64,000 nucleotides of DNA from the NCBI GenBank assembly GCA_022841745.1, contig JALHQW010000019.1:1-64000 (forward strand), given 5' to 3'. Made by a program: the position numbers and the translations under genes. The notes beneath the pieces were generated by a model that made no database searches, was not told the origin of the DNA, and saw only the letters and a list, made by a program, of their open reading frames with translations. This document shows, in pieces, positions 53,457-62,474 of the stretch. This stretch comes from Saprospiraceae bacterium (GTDB taxonomy: Bacteria; Bacteroidota; Bacteroidia; Chitinophagales; Saprospiraceae). The first letter of the stretch is position 1. Every line of letters begins with the position of its first letter.

Positions 53457-55025
53457 ATGCTGAAACAACAACTTACTCAAAAGTTACAACAGAAACTCTC
53501 GCCCCAACAGATCCAGCTGATGAAGCTATTGCAGATACCAACTGCAATACTTGACCAGCGAATCAAGGAGGAACTGGAAGCAAATCCAGCCCTCGAAGAA
53601 GGTGATACCTTAGAAGATGATTATCTTGAAATGGGTCGTACAGAAGACTCAAAGGAAGATGACCAAAGCGAAAGGGACACCGACAACAACGAAAGCGAGG
53701 GCGACGGAGAAGTGGACGACTTGGAAAGAGAGGAATCCATGCCAGAAGAAGAGGTGTTGATAGACGACTACCTCAACGACTATATGGACGATGACGAAGC
53801 CAGCTATAAGTACCAAGCCGAAAGCGGTGGGCAAGAAGAAGACAACAAGACCTTGCCCGTAGCCGTGGAAGATACCTTCCACGAATACCTCGAACAACAA
53901 ATCGGGATGCTCGACTTCAAGGAAGAGCGGGAACGCATCATTGCGAAGCAAATTGTTGGCAGCATTGATGACGACGGCTACCTACGCCGCGATACCGAGG
54001 CCATTCTTGACGACCTCGTGTTCTCGCAGAACGTGAGCGCAACACACGAGGAAATAGAATACTGGCTCGGCAAGATTCAGCGATTTGACCCGCCAGGCGT
54101 GGGCGCTCGAAATTTGCAGGAAAGTCTGCTGCTTCAGATAGAGCACAAGATTACGAGGTCCGAAACGTCTTTCGACGAAAAACTCATCCTACAGATTTCA
54201 CGCAAAATCATTGCGAACTATTTCGACGAGTTCACCAAGAAGCACTATCCAAGGCTCCAGCGGCAACTCAACCTAACGGAAGACGAACTGAAGGAGGCCA
54301 TAGACGAGATACTGAAACTGAACCCGAAGCCAGCCAGCGGTCATGTAACCAATAGCCGCAGTACGCATTACATCGTGCCGGACTTCATCATCATCAACAA
54401 CGATGGCGAACTGGAGCTTTCACTGAACTCCCGCAACGCCCCCGATCTCCATATCAATAACCATTACCGTGACATGCTGCGTGCCTATAAGCACACCGTG
54501 AACGGTCGCCGGGCTACTAACAAGGAGAAGGAGGCCATCCTTTTCATCAAGCAGAAGATTGACAGCGCCAAGTGGTTCATTGATGCTATACGCCAGCGGC
54601 AGCAGACGATGTTCAACACGATGTACGCCATCATGAACTACCAGTACGAATACTTCGCAAGTGGCGACCAGAAGCGCCTGCGCCCGATGATATTGAAGGA
54701 CATCGCTGACATCACCGGGCTGGACATCAGTACCGTGTCAAGGGTGGCCAATAGCAAGTTCGTACAAACGGAGTTCGGCACCAAACGCTTGAAGGACTTC
54801 TTCTCCGAAAGCCTACAGACACAAGATGGCGAGGAGGTTTCCACTTTGGAGGTGAAAAAAATCCTTACCGACATCATCGGGGCAGAGAACAAGCGCAAGC
54901 CACTCTCAGACGAGAAGCTGAAGAGCATGCTGATGAAAAAGGGCTACAACATCGCCCGCCGCACAGTGGCCAAGTACCGTGAACAGCTAAATATATCGGT
55001 GGCCAGGTTGCGCAAAGAACTGTAA
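53457..55025 (+). CDS. rpoN: RNA polymerase sigma-54 factor
   Basis: 522 residues. Region I (MLKQQLTQKLQQKLSPQQIQ, then NPALEEG) activator-response part; an acidic Region II (about 50-130); the core-binding domain; and the C-terminal RpoN box ARRTVAKYRE (500-509). It directs RNA polymerase to -24/-12 promoters and needs an ATP-using activator. None is in this window. Confidence 0.96.
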   Translation: MLKQQLTQKLQQKLSPQQIQLMKLLQIPTAILDQRIKEELEANPALEEGDTLEDDYLEMGRTEDSKEDDQSERDTDNNESEGDGEVDDLEREESMPEEEVLIDDYLNDYMDDDEASYKYQAESGGQEEDNKTLPVAVEDTFHEYLEQQIGMLDFKEERERIIAKQIVGSIDDDGYLRRDTEAILDDLVFSQNVSATHEEIEYWLGKIQRFDPPGVGARNLQESLLLQIEHKITRSETSFDEKLILQISRKIIANYFDEFTKKHYPRLQRQLNLTEDELKEAIDEILKLNPKPASGHVTNSRSTHYIVPDFIIINNDGELELSLNSRNAPDLHINNHYRDMLRAYKHTVNGRRATNKEKEAILFIKQKIDSAKWFIDAIRQRQQTMFNTMYAIMNYQYEYFASGDQKRLRPMILKDIADITGLDISTVSRVANSKFVQTEFGTKRLKDFFSESLQTQDGEEVSTLEVKKILTDIIGAENKRKPLSDEKLKSMLMKKGYNIARRTVAKYREQLNISVARLRKEL

Positions 55026-55044
55026 AACAGTAGTTTATAATAAT

Positions 55045-55087
55045 GAAACGGGCTTCGCAAGGCAACTGGCGAGGCCCGTTTTCTTTT
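55045..55087 (+). terminator. Terminator after rpoN
   Basis: AAACGGGC TCGC pairs with GCGA GCCCGTTTT, each arm with one unpaired base, then TTCTTTTT. It begins about 20 nt after the stop codon. Confidence 0.85.
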
Positions 55088-55228
55088 TAGGCATCGTAAA
55101 CCAGTAAATGACATCTGTCTCAATTTTTGAGGCTTTTTTTGCTACTCAGCTTATAAATTTCATTTTTTTTGAAAAAAAATTCAAGAACACTTGCATTTCG
55201 ATGGAAAATCACCTTACCTTAGCGTTAA

Positions 55229-55295
55229 GAAACTAAGAGTAGTTTTTACACCAAGGTAGAAGATCCAAAAAGGCAATTTTAAAATGCCTTTTTTC
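55229..55295 (+). ncRNA. Candidate small RNA ending in an intrinsic terminator
   Basis: A Bacteroidota-like promoter (TTG at 55191, 21 bases, TACCTTAG at 55215) predicts a start near 55229. The RNA would end at the hairpin AAAAAGGCA/TGCCTTTTTT (55267-55294). It has no ORF longer than ten codons. The length would be about 65 nt, or about 135 nt if transcription reads on to 55365. Confidence 0.4.
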
Positions 55296-55329
55296 AAGAT
55301 AAATAATTTGGTTTTATTTGGTTAGGGCT

Positions 55330-55365
55330 GAGGTAGTGCTAAAAGAGCGCTGCCTCTTTTTTTTT
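55330..55365 (+). terminator. Second terminator, with G-U pairs
   Basis: GAGGTAGTGCT (55330-55340) pairs with AGCGCTGCCTC (55346-55356), two pairs being G-U that exist only in RNA, followed by nine T residues. The orientation is plus strand. No gene lies between it and the previous terminator. Confidence 0.8.
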
Positions 55366-55643
55366 GTCCAAAACCGAGCTTCCAAGCACGTCCCCTTCTT
55401 CCAAACTGACGATTCCCCTTAGAAAAAATCTGTTTCATCAAATAAATCTTCAAAAATTCTGTACCCATCCGCCAAGTTCTTCGTCACAAACAGTAAATCC
55501 CCACCACGAGAAGTTAATTTTTCTATTTTCGTGCAAGATTTTCAATGACCACTTTTAAAGTAATAATTGGAAATCTATAATTTTTTGAAAACCTTGCACA
55601 GCCAAATCCTTTTTGGCTTAGAAAAATCACACTTGCCAGTTTG

Positions 55644-56216
55644 ATGGAAACAGAAGACATTTCCAAGGAACAGGACATAGACTTGATTAGGAGATATCTT
55701 GCGACGAAAGACGCCAGGCATTTCTCATTGCTTTACCGAAGGTACTCGGGTAAGGTGTATGGTAAGTGTATATCCTTGCTCAGGGAAGAGCATTTGGCAA
55801 GGGACGCAGCACAGGACATTTTCATGAAGATTTTCCTCAACCTCGGACAATTTGGCGAGCAGGCCAAATTTTCCACTTGGGTCTATTCAATCACATACAA
55901 CTATTGTATAGATGTATTGAGGAAAAAGAAAAAAATGGGCGATATCTTCTCTGATGAAATGGAGCGCCTGCCAGATACGGTCGAAGAAGTGCACGACGAG
56001 GCATTGTTGACCATGCAGGCAGACAGATTGCGTACAGTTCTTGAGAACATCCCCGTAGGCGACAAAGCCATTCTACTCATGAAATACCAGGATGATCTTC
56101 AAATCAAGGAGATTGCCGATATGCTGCACAAGACGGAGAGTGCCATTAAAATGAAAATAAAACGAGCCAAACACAAAGCCCAAATGGTTTATGATGATCT
56201 ATTTCCCGATGAATGA
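55644..56216 (+). CDS. ECF-type RNA polymerase sigma factor
   Basis: 190 residues from the ATG at 55644. Sigma region 2 (LLREEHLARDAAQDIFMKIF, STWVYSITYNYCIDVLRKKK) and region 4 (LMKYQDDLQIKEIADMLHKT, ESAIKMKIKRAK) are clear. No anti-sigma factor of the FecR type follows. Instead a small acidic protein and an MscS-like channel are next, which hints at a link to osmotic or envelope stress. Confidence 0.93.
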   Translation: METEDISKEQDIDLIRRYLATKDARHFSLLYRRYSGKVYGKCISLLREEHLARDAAQDIFMKIFLNLGQFGEQAKFSTWVYSITYNYCIDVLRKKKKMGDIFSDEMERLPDTVEEVHDEALLTMQADRLRTVLENIPVGDKAILLMKYQDDLQIKEIADMLHKTESAIKMKIKRAKHKAQMVYDDLFPDE

Positions 56217-56229
56217 TTAAAGTATTGTT

Positions 56230-56535
56230 ATGAGCACCACAAACAGTTTCAAGCAAATAATGGAGGAGGATGAACTGATATTCCCAACTCCACCTGAAAT
56301 CGAGGAGCACGTCCTTGGTAGCTTGCAGATTTTGTCCATGATGGGGCAAGCTATGGAACTGTATATCCCAAAAGTATTCGAAATGTTCATCCTCACGCTG
56401 GGTGGCACGGTCAAGGAATTGGATACCGCCGTGAAGAACGAACTGCCCGAAGGCACTCCCGACCCCGATACAGATGGCCAAACACCTGGAATGGCCGGCT
56501 CTCTACCCCCAAATGACGATGACCTAATGGATTGA
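56230..56535 (+). CDS. Small acidic hypothetical protein
   Basis: 101 residues, 13 nt after the sigma factor gene. The N-terminal half has helices (FKQIMEEDELIFPTPPEIEE, ILSMMGQAMELYIPKVFEMF); the C-terminal third is an acidic Pro/Asp tail. No signal peptide and no membrane segment. I do not recognise the family. Its position suggests it might regulate the sigma factor, but this is only inference. Confidence 0.65.
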   Translation: MSTTNSFKQIMEEDELIFPTPPEIEEHVLGSLQILSMMGQAMELYIPKVFEMFILTLGGTVKELDTAVKNELPEGTPDPDTDGQTPGMAGSLPPNDDDLMD

Positions 56536-56609
56536 AAAAGGCTTTGCCTTTACCCAATTTTCCAAACTTTCACTCCAACAACATTTCTGAAAACAATACA
56601 CATTACAGC

Positions 56610-57431
56610 ATGGATATCGTCAAAATAGTCGAACCCGTCCTCGCCCGTTTCCTTGGGGCAATACCCAATCTGATTGGGTCAATATTGGTACTGCTCATAG
56701 GCTGGTTGATAGCCAAGGTAGTTGCCAAGGCACTCGAGAAGGTATTTTCGAGCCTTAAGATTGATAGATTTGGTGAAAAAATCAACGAGACGGAGTTCGC
56801 CACGAAGGCCAATTTCAAAATCGTACTGAGCAGCTTCCTATCCAAGTTGGTCTATTACCTCTTGATGCTTGTATTCGTAATGGCAGCCACCGATGTGCTG
56901 GGCATGCCCATCGTATCTGAAATGGTTAGCGACCTCATCAGCTATTTGCCCCGCTTGCTGAGCGCACTTGTACTGTTTGTGTTGGGCATTTATTTGGCCG
57001 AGTTCGTGAAAAACATCGTGCTGACAACTACCAACGCTTTGGGTATTTCTTCTGGCAAGGTCATCGCAAACTTCGTTTTCTACCTTATATTCCTGACGCT
57101 GACAATCAGCGCCTTAGCACAAGCCAGCATCGAAACCTCGCTCATTACCTCTAACCTTACCGTCATCTTAGGAGGCGTGGTCATGGCGTTTGCCATCGGC
57201 TATGGTTTTGCCTCCAAGGACACCATGGCCAACTTCCTTGCCTCTTTTTATAGCAAGAACAAGGTACGGGTCGGTGACTACGTACAAATAGACGGCTCCA
57301 AGGGCAGGGTAATTGCCATGGACAGCACTTCAATTACGCTGCAGGGCGAAGGAAAAATAATTGTGATACCTTTAAGCAAACTTACGTCTGATAAAGTGGA
57401 AATTTTTTCAAATGAGAGGCAGATAAGTTAG
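56610..57431 (+). CDS. MscS-family mechanosensitive channel
   Basis: 273 residues from the ATG at 56610. Four membrane helices, the first two of the CmpX-type repeat (LIGSILVLLIGWLIAKVVAK). The beta domain starts FYSKNKVRVGDYVQIDG, then KGRVIAMDSTSITLQGEGKI, like MscS. It probably opens under membrane tension and lets ions out in a hypo-osmotic shock. Likely co-transcribed with the sigma factor. Confidence 0.85.
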   Translation: MDIVKIVEPVLARFLGAIPNLIGSILVLLIGWLIAKVVAKALEKVFSSLKIDRFGEKINETEFATKANFKIVLSSFLSKLVYYLLMLVFVMAATDVLGMPIVSEMVSDLISYLPRLLSALVLFVLGIYLAEFVKNIVLTTTNALGISSGKVIANFVFYLIFLTLTISALAQASIETSLITSNLTVILGGVVMAFAIGYGFASKDTMANFLASFYSKNKVRVGDYVQIDGSKGRVIAMDSTSITLQGEGKIIVIPLSKLTSDKVEIFSNERQIS

Positions 57432-57498
57432 CAAGCTGTTTAACTATGTTTAAAGTTTGTTAAAACAATGTCTCTTACAAAAAAAATACTGCTTTATT

Positions 57499-58455
57499 AT
57501 GATTAAGAATCTCTTACTCCCAGTACTTGCCATCGTTGCTATTTCTTTTTCGGTGCAAGCACAATCCACAGAAGAACTCACTGCAACCAAGGCCGCAAAG
57601 GAAAAAGAACTGAGCGCCCTTGAGGCCCAATTGGCAGAACTCACCGGGAAAGTGGGTGCGCTAAAAGGTGAAGTAACCGACCTGACCGACAAACTAACTC
57701 CTTACCCCCGCTGGAATGTAGGGGTGAACGGAAACCTTGGTCTCAACTTCCAAGGTTTTAGCAACTGGTTCCAAAAGGCCACACCGAACACAAGTTCCGC
57801 ACTTGTTGGCCTCTCTGCCAGCGCATTTGCCAATTTGGACCAGAAAAAATACTTCTGGCGCAATGGTTCAATCCTAATGCTCGGCTGGGTAAAGTTCGAC
57901 GACAAGGACGTTGACGACGACCCAGACGACTTTCAAGTGGCTGCCGACAACTTCAACATCAATTCGCTTTTTGGCTACAAACTCTCTGAAAAATGGGCCA
58001 TCTCTGCTCTTGCGGACTACCGTTCAGCGGTATTGGATGGCCAATTCAACAACCCAGGTCTTCTGGACTTAGGTGCTGGTGCCACTTGGACACCAATCAA
58101 GGATTTGGTTGTAGTCATGCACCCGCTCAACTACAACTTCGTGTTCTCCGATGGTAAGGGTTTTGATTATGAGAACTCACTTGGATGCAAAATCGTAGCT
58201 GATTACAGACGCCAACTCGCCAAAGGGATTGCATGGAAATCTAACCTATCGGGCTTCTTTAGCTATGAGGGCAGCAACCTGCACAACTGGACTTGGATAA
58301 ACGGCTTCACAACAGCAGTAAGGGGCATTGGCATAGGGCTCGACATTGGCCTGAGCAGCAATAAGCAGCAGGCCCTCGCTGCTGGCAAGACCGATAACCC
58401 GCTCCAGACCTATTACTTGCTGGGCTTTTCTTATGCACTTGCGACAAAAAAATAA
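57499..58455 (+). CDS. DUF3078-like outer-membrane protein with coiled-coil
   Basis: 318 residues from the ATG at 57499, with a signal peptide (MIKNLLLPVLAIVAISFSVQ). A coiled-coil follows (about 22-65, KAAKEKELSALEAQLAELTG), then a barrel-like body (YPRWNVGVNGNLGLNFQGFS, LGWVKFDDKDVDDD) as in DUF3078 proteins. The coiled-coil probably trimerises it. Function unknown. A strong terminator follows. Confidence 0.8.
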   Translation: MIKNLLLPVLAIVAISFSVQAQSTEELTATKAAKEKELSALEAQLAELTGKVGALKGEVTDLTDKLTPYPRWNVGVNGNLGLNFQGFSNWFQKATPNTSSALVGLSASAFANLDQKKYFWRNGSILMLGWVKFDDKDVDDDPDDFQVAADNFNINSLFGYKLSEKWAISALADYRSAVLDGQFNNPGLLDLGAGATWTPIKDLVVVMHPLNYNFVFSDGKGFDYENSLGCKIVADYRRQLAKGIAWKSNLSGFFSYEGSNLHNWTWINGFTTAVRGIGIGLDIGLSSNKQQALAAGKTDNPLQTYYLLGFSYALATKK

Positions 58456-58470
58456 CGAAGGTTCCTCCTT

Positions 58471-58516
58471 AAAAAGAAAGGGCTGGTTCGCACTGAACCA
58501 GCCCTTTCTTTTTTTA
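58471..58516. terminator. Bidirectional terminator between convergent genes
   Basis: AAAGAAAGGGCTGGTTC and its complement (GAACCAGCCCTTTCTTT) form a 17-bp perfect stem with a short loop (GCACT) and runs of A and T on either side. It serves the DUF3078 gene and the convergent YedK gene. Confidence 0.93.
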
Positions 58517-58524
58517 ATATTGTT

Positions 58525-59205
58525 TCAAGAGAAAAGCGTTGGCGGTTCTTGGACTTCTGTATGCAGCATTGGCGAATCATTCGCCACGGAGTTCACCTTA
58601 TCCGATACCCGATACTTTTTGACGAGGTGGTCAGGTGGCGTTTGTAGGATAGCAAGCACTTCGTCCAAGTCCCCTGATTCCAACCAGCGACGCTGTTGCT
58701 CCGCCGTTGTGAGCAAGACCGGCATTCGGTCGTGCAGGTCGGCCATATCGGCATTGGCGTCGGTGGTGATGATGGAAAAACTGCGAAGCGTGAGGCCGTC
58801 TTTATGCCAAATATCCCAAACGCCGGCAAACAACATCAAGTCATTGCTCTTCAATAAGATGCGGTAAGGTATTTTGTCACGCCCCTGTTTTCGCCACTCA
58901 TAGAAGCTATCGGCGGGCACAAGGCAGCGCCGCTTCATGATGGGCACCCTGAACGATGGCTTGGTTTCTATCCCCTCCCTCCGAGCATTGATGAGCCGCC
59001 CTGCATTCTTTCCGTCATCCGACCAATACGGCACAAGTCCCCATGCCAATTGTTGCAAGTGGCTGGGGTCTTCATCCGTCACCACATAGGCATCTTGCGT
59101 TGGAGCTATATTGTAACTAACGTGCATCGTGTCAGGAACTTCCACAAAGGGCAGTTGCTGCTGCAATTTTTCTTTCGTCGTAACCAAGGAGAAACGTCCG
59201 CACAT
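58525..59205 (-). CDS. yedK: SOS response-associated peptidase (YedK/HMCES family)
   Basis: 226 residues. The catalytic cysteine is Cys2 (MCGRFSLV). The family motifs NIAPTQDAYVV, GLVPYWSDDGK, NARREGIETKPSFR and CLVPADSFYEWRK, and HDRMPVLL near the end, are all present. The protein crosslinks to abasic sites in single-stranded DNA to protect them. Cytoplasmic. Confidence 0.94.
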   Translation of the reverse strand: MCGRFSLVTTKEKLQQQLPFVEVPDTMHVSYNIAPTQDAYVVTDEDPSHLQQLAWGLVPYWSDDGKNAGRLINARREGIETKPSFRVPIMKRRCLVPADSFYEWRKQGRDKIPYRILLKSNDLMLFAGVWDIWHKDGLTLRSFSIITTDANADMADLHDRMPVLLTTAEQQRRWLESGDLDEVLAILQTPPDHLVKKYRVSDKVNSVANDSPMLHTEVQEPPTLFS

Positions 59206-59305
59206 GAATACAAGGCTTTTAGTTAGAGAAGCTGTCTGGGCTTCTTCGATTTTTCAGGAAAATCCTCGACTGCTTCAATGAAAACAAGGCGTTGCTACTT
59301 TTTTT

Positions 59306-59880
59306 GTTTCCACAAAAAACCGCAGCCTGCCAACGTTTACCAACAACAGAACGAAGGCTTTCCACAACAAGTTTTTAAGGGTGGAAACAAATAGTTGTCG
59401 CACTCAAAAAACCGTTATCAACACCCCGTAAAACCAAGTTTCATAAAGGTATCAAAACCAAGTATTTAGCAAAACTGGCTCTCCACAGCATTTGTGAAGA
59501 TGCTCGTGGATTACAAGGGACGATACCAACAGTTGCCAAGATAATCCGTGTACCTCTAAAGTATCCGATGTACACAGGGAGGGCATTCTATGTGGACAGA
59601 GCAAGTTTAAGTCAATGTTAAGCCAAAGTTATCCCTACCTGAAGTAAATGTATTTTTCACCACACTGCTTCTCCACAGCTTGTTGAAAAAAGACCTAATG
59701 CTTACATTTTTCCATTGATTACAATGTTGGTCAGCTGTTGGCTGAACCCCGAGTTATCAAGACTTTGAGACTGCATAAAATATCTTGCTGTTTTTATCCA
59801 CAAACCAACATGCTTAATAATAATAAGGCTTTGAAAAATTTTTTAAAATAAAATCATCAATACTATTAGAAGTCATAGAT
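59306..59880. other. Candidate replication origin, left half: DnaA boxes and AT-rich DNA
   Basis: The gap 59206-59979 has no gene. It contains a perfect DnaA box TTATCCACA (59794-59802), one-mismatch boxes TTATCAACA (59415-59423) and TTCTCCACA (59669-59677), and at least seven two-mismatch boxes (59306, 59358, 59479, 59505, 59591, 59629, 59754). Directly after the perfect box is a very AT-rich stretch (59813-59880) that could unwind. With the right-hand cluster it frames the heme A synthase gene. Confidence 0.5.
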
Positions 59881-59979
59881 CAAAGCTGTTTTTGCAAAAC
59901 AAAACAATTTAGTTTTACCGTGGTTTGGCGCAAGGAGGTTTTCATGTCGTGGCCTCTTTTCACATTCTATTTGGAGATT

Positions 59980-61092
59980 ATGCAAACAGGTACTGACGTT
60001 TTTCAAATCCCAAGACCTATAAGGCTCTGGCTGTTGGCAGGAGTGGTCATGGTGTTCTTTCAGGTAGTAATTGGCGGCGTCACCAGGCTCACCGATTCGG
60101 GGTTGAGCATTACAGAGTGGTCGGTCATTCAGGGCACCATCCCTCCGCTGAACGAAGCCGAGTGGCAAGTCGCCTTTGACAAGTACAAGGTCGCTGCCCG
60201 CAAACAGTTTGAGACGCTGCATGCTGATATGGCGTTACAGGAGTTCAAGGTCATCTTCTTTTGGGAATACGCCCACCGCCTGTGGGCGAGGCTGATGGGT
60301 TTTGTGTTCTTGTTCCCGTTCATTTGGTTCCTGTTCAAAAAACAGCTTCCCAGCTGGCTGGTGAAGCGATTGGGTGTGGTCATCGCCCTGGCTGCCTTGG
60401 CTGCGGTATTCGGCTGGATAATGGTCGCTAGTGGCCTTAACAACGATGATAGGACTTGGGTAAGTGCTTACAAATTGGTCACGCACTTGGGGATTGCCAC
60501 CACGCTCTTCGGTTACCTGTTTTGGACTTGGCTGCGGGCCTCCCAACCCATTGCCGTTGATGGCCAGTTCACGAGCCTAAAACGGCTCGGCTGGTGGGTG
60601 GCAGGCGTACTTTTTGTGCAGATAGCTTTTGGTGGACTGATGGCGGGCATGAGGGCTGGTCTGATCCATCCACATTTTCCCATTTTCGTGGAGTGGGGGC
60701 GTTTCTGGCAGGTACTGACAGCAGCGCCCGTTGATGCAGCCCAATTGGTGGACTATGAGCCGCAGCAGAGCGTGAAGGCATTGGTTCAGGTACTGCACCG
60801 GGGCATGGCATGGGTATTGGTGGTTTTGGCAGTTTCGCTGTTTGTCAGGTTAAAGCGGCAGGTAGGCATTTCAAACCAGCTCAGCCTTGGCGCCAACCTG
60901 TTAATCGCCGTTCTGTTCGTTCAATTTCTATTAGGGGTTATTACCGTGGTCAATTGTGTGGGAAGGATTCCGCTGTTTTGGGGAGCTGTGCATCAAGCTG
61001 GTGCGTTAGTGCTTTTGGCTGTGGTGCTTTTCGTCAATTACCAGTTTTCGAGCGTGCAAGGAAAGGTTGTTGAAAAACATGTTGGTAACTGA
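59980..61092 (+). CDS. ctaA: Heme A synthase (COX15/CtaA)
   Basis: 370 residues from the ATG at 59980. Eight membrane helices. Signature GGVTRLTDSGLSITEW and haem histidines in EYAHRLWARLMG, VTHLGIA, LHRGMAW and VHQAGA. It oxidises haem O to haem A for cytochrome oxidase in the inner membrane. No oxidase subunit genes are near. Both sides have DnaA-box clusters. Confidence 0.92.
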   Translation: MQTGTDVFQIPRPIRLWLLAGVVMVFFQVVIGGVTRLTDSGLSITEWSVIQGTIPPLNEAEWQVAFDKYKVAARKQFETLHADMALQEFKVIFFWEYAHRLWARLMGFVFLFPFIWFLFKKQLPSWLVKRLGVVIALAALAAVFGWIMVASGLNNDDRTWVSAYKLVTHLGIATTLFGYLFWTWLRASQPIAVDGQFTSLKRLGWWVAGVLFVQIAFGGLMAGMRAGLIHPHFPIFVEWGRFWQVLTAAPVDAAQLVDYEPQQSVKALVQVLHRGMAWVLVVLAVSLFVRLKRQVGISNQLSLGANLLIAVLFVQFLLGVITVVNCVGRIPLFWGAVHQAGALVLLAVVLFVNYQFSSVQGKVVEKHVGN

Positions 61093-61196
61093 TGAAAATA
61101 ACGTAGTTGCTTTATTCTGTTGTATAAAATATTGCAATGACGCATTTTGACCTGCGCCCAATAAGGATGTGCGTACTTGAAAAATGTTGAAAAGAA

Positions 61197-61344
61197 TGTG
61201 GACAACCTCTGAAATAAAGGTTGTGCGCCCCCTTTTTTTACCTTATTTAATATTGTGTTGGGTAAAACTGCGATTTTGTTATTGTTTATGGATTATTAAA
61301 AAAACTACTTTGTTTTAAACATTTGTGGAAAACCTTGTGGATAA
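61197..61344. other. Candidate replication origin, right half: inverted DnaA boxes
   Basis: The 447-base gap 61093-61539 has no gene. It carries DnaA boxes on the other strand: TGTGGACAA (61197-61205), TGTGGAAAA (61324-61332), and a perfect TGTGGATAA (61336-61344). A strongly AT-rich stretch (about 61230-61320) separates them. The boxes face those on the left across the ctaA gene. Confidence 0.45.
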
Positions 61345-61539
61345 GTAGTGAATGTAGATAGAGCCTTGGGGCAATCCCAGGGGATCAAGTGTTCCAGTTC
61401 ATGTAAAACCACCATTTGTCTATGAAGTACCAATAAGTACGTTGATGAGACCTTGAAGTTGCAATGGTGTAAAACAAATTGGCCGTAAGCGCTTAAAAAA
61501 ACTATTTTTGCCGCAATTGCCTAACAATATTGCAGCTAA

Positions 61540-62301
61540 ATGGATTATACAGTCATTGAAGAAGGTGGGTTCAAATACATAGAGACCAAGGGCGGTACCA
61601 AGAACTTGCTGTTGTTGCATGGCCTGTTTGGGGCGCTGAGCAATTTCACTGAAATTTTGGGCCATTTTGGGAAGACTCACAATGTAGTAGTGCCTATTTT
61701 GCCAATATTTGAACTTCCCCTCCTGAAACTCTCTGTTTCAGGATTAGTTGACCACGTCAGTGCCTTTGTTGAGAAAAAAGGCTATGATAAAGTACATGTG
61801 CTTGGCAATTCACTTGGTGGCCATATTGCGCTACTCTACGCTTTGGCACATCCTGAAAAAATCGGCTCTATCACCTTAACGGGCAGTTCTGGCCTTTTCG
61901 AGAGTGCCATGGGCTCCACCTTCCCCAAACGAGGCGATTACGATTATATCAAGAAAAAAACAGAAGATACATTCTACGACCCTGCCGTAGCTTCCAAGGA
62001 ACTGGTGGACGAGGTTTTTGACATTGTAAACGACCGGAGCAAGGCTGTGCGGGTCATTGCGATGGCTAAATCCGCCATCCGTCATAACCTCCGGGAGCGC
62101 CTGCATGCCATCACTGCTCCCACATTGCTTATCTGGGGCAAGGAAGATCAAGTTACTCCAGCATTTGTAGGCGAAGAATTCCACCAACGAATCAAGAATT
62201 CATCGCTGGTGCTGCTTGACAAATGCGGCCATGCACCGATGATGGAGCATCCAAACTTGTTCAACGAGAATTTGGAAGGGTTCTTGGGAAAGGTGGCGTA
62301 A
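61540..62301 (+). CDS. Alpha/beta hydrolase
   Basis: 253 residues. The catalytic triad is apparent: Ser in GNSLGGHIAL, Asp in WGKEDQVTP and His in CGHAPMMEHP. The oxyanion region is LLLHGLFGALSNF. Family enzymes cleave esters or other small substrates. No signal peptide. It has its own terminator region downstream at 62418. Confidence 0.92.
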   Translation: MDYTVIEEGGFKYIETKGGTKNLLLLHGLFGALSNFTEILGHFGKTHNVVVPILPIFELPLLKLSVSGLVDHVSAFVEKKGYDKVHVLGNSLGGHIALLYALAHPEKIGSITLTGSSGLFESAMGSTFPKRGDYDYIKKKTEDTFYDPAVASKELVDEVFDIVNDRSKAVRVIAMAKSAIRHNLRERLHAITAPTLLIWGKEDQVTPAFVGEEFHQRIKNSSLVLLDKCGHAPMMEHPNLFNENLEGFLGKVA

Positions 62302-62417
62302 TTGCCAATTTCACCCTTAGCGATAAGTGGATAGCTTATCACTTTGGATGGCGGGTATATTCATGAAATCAGTTTGCCAATCCTTGTCTGTCAGGCTGCT
62401 AAAACAGTTTATAAACT

Positions 62418-62456
62418 AAAAACGGCGACGGCACCAAATGCCGTCGCCGTTTTTAA
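62418..62456. terminator. Bidirectional terminator
   Basis: AAAAACGGCGACGGCA and TGCCGTCGCCGTTTTT form a 16-bp perfect stem with a five-base loop. It serves the hydrolase gene and the convergent thioredoxin-domain gene. Confidence 0.93.
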
Positions 62457-62474
62457 TTGCAGGACGCCTTTGCC

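Larger units (their letters stand above)
55088..55643. other. Gap with a probable small-RNA locus
   Basis: About 555 bases after the rpoN terminator. It contains a promoter-like TTG-N21-TACCTTAG (55191-55222) and two terminator hairpins (55267-55295 and 55330-55365), described separately. The remaining bases 55366-55643 show nothing beyond AT-rich sequence; the sigma factor promoter must lie there. Confidence 0.55.

Noticed and set aside
55364-55558. 64-codon open frame in the gap before the sigma factor gene
   Set aside because: It has no family resemblance, poor composition and begins inside a terminator T-run.
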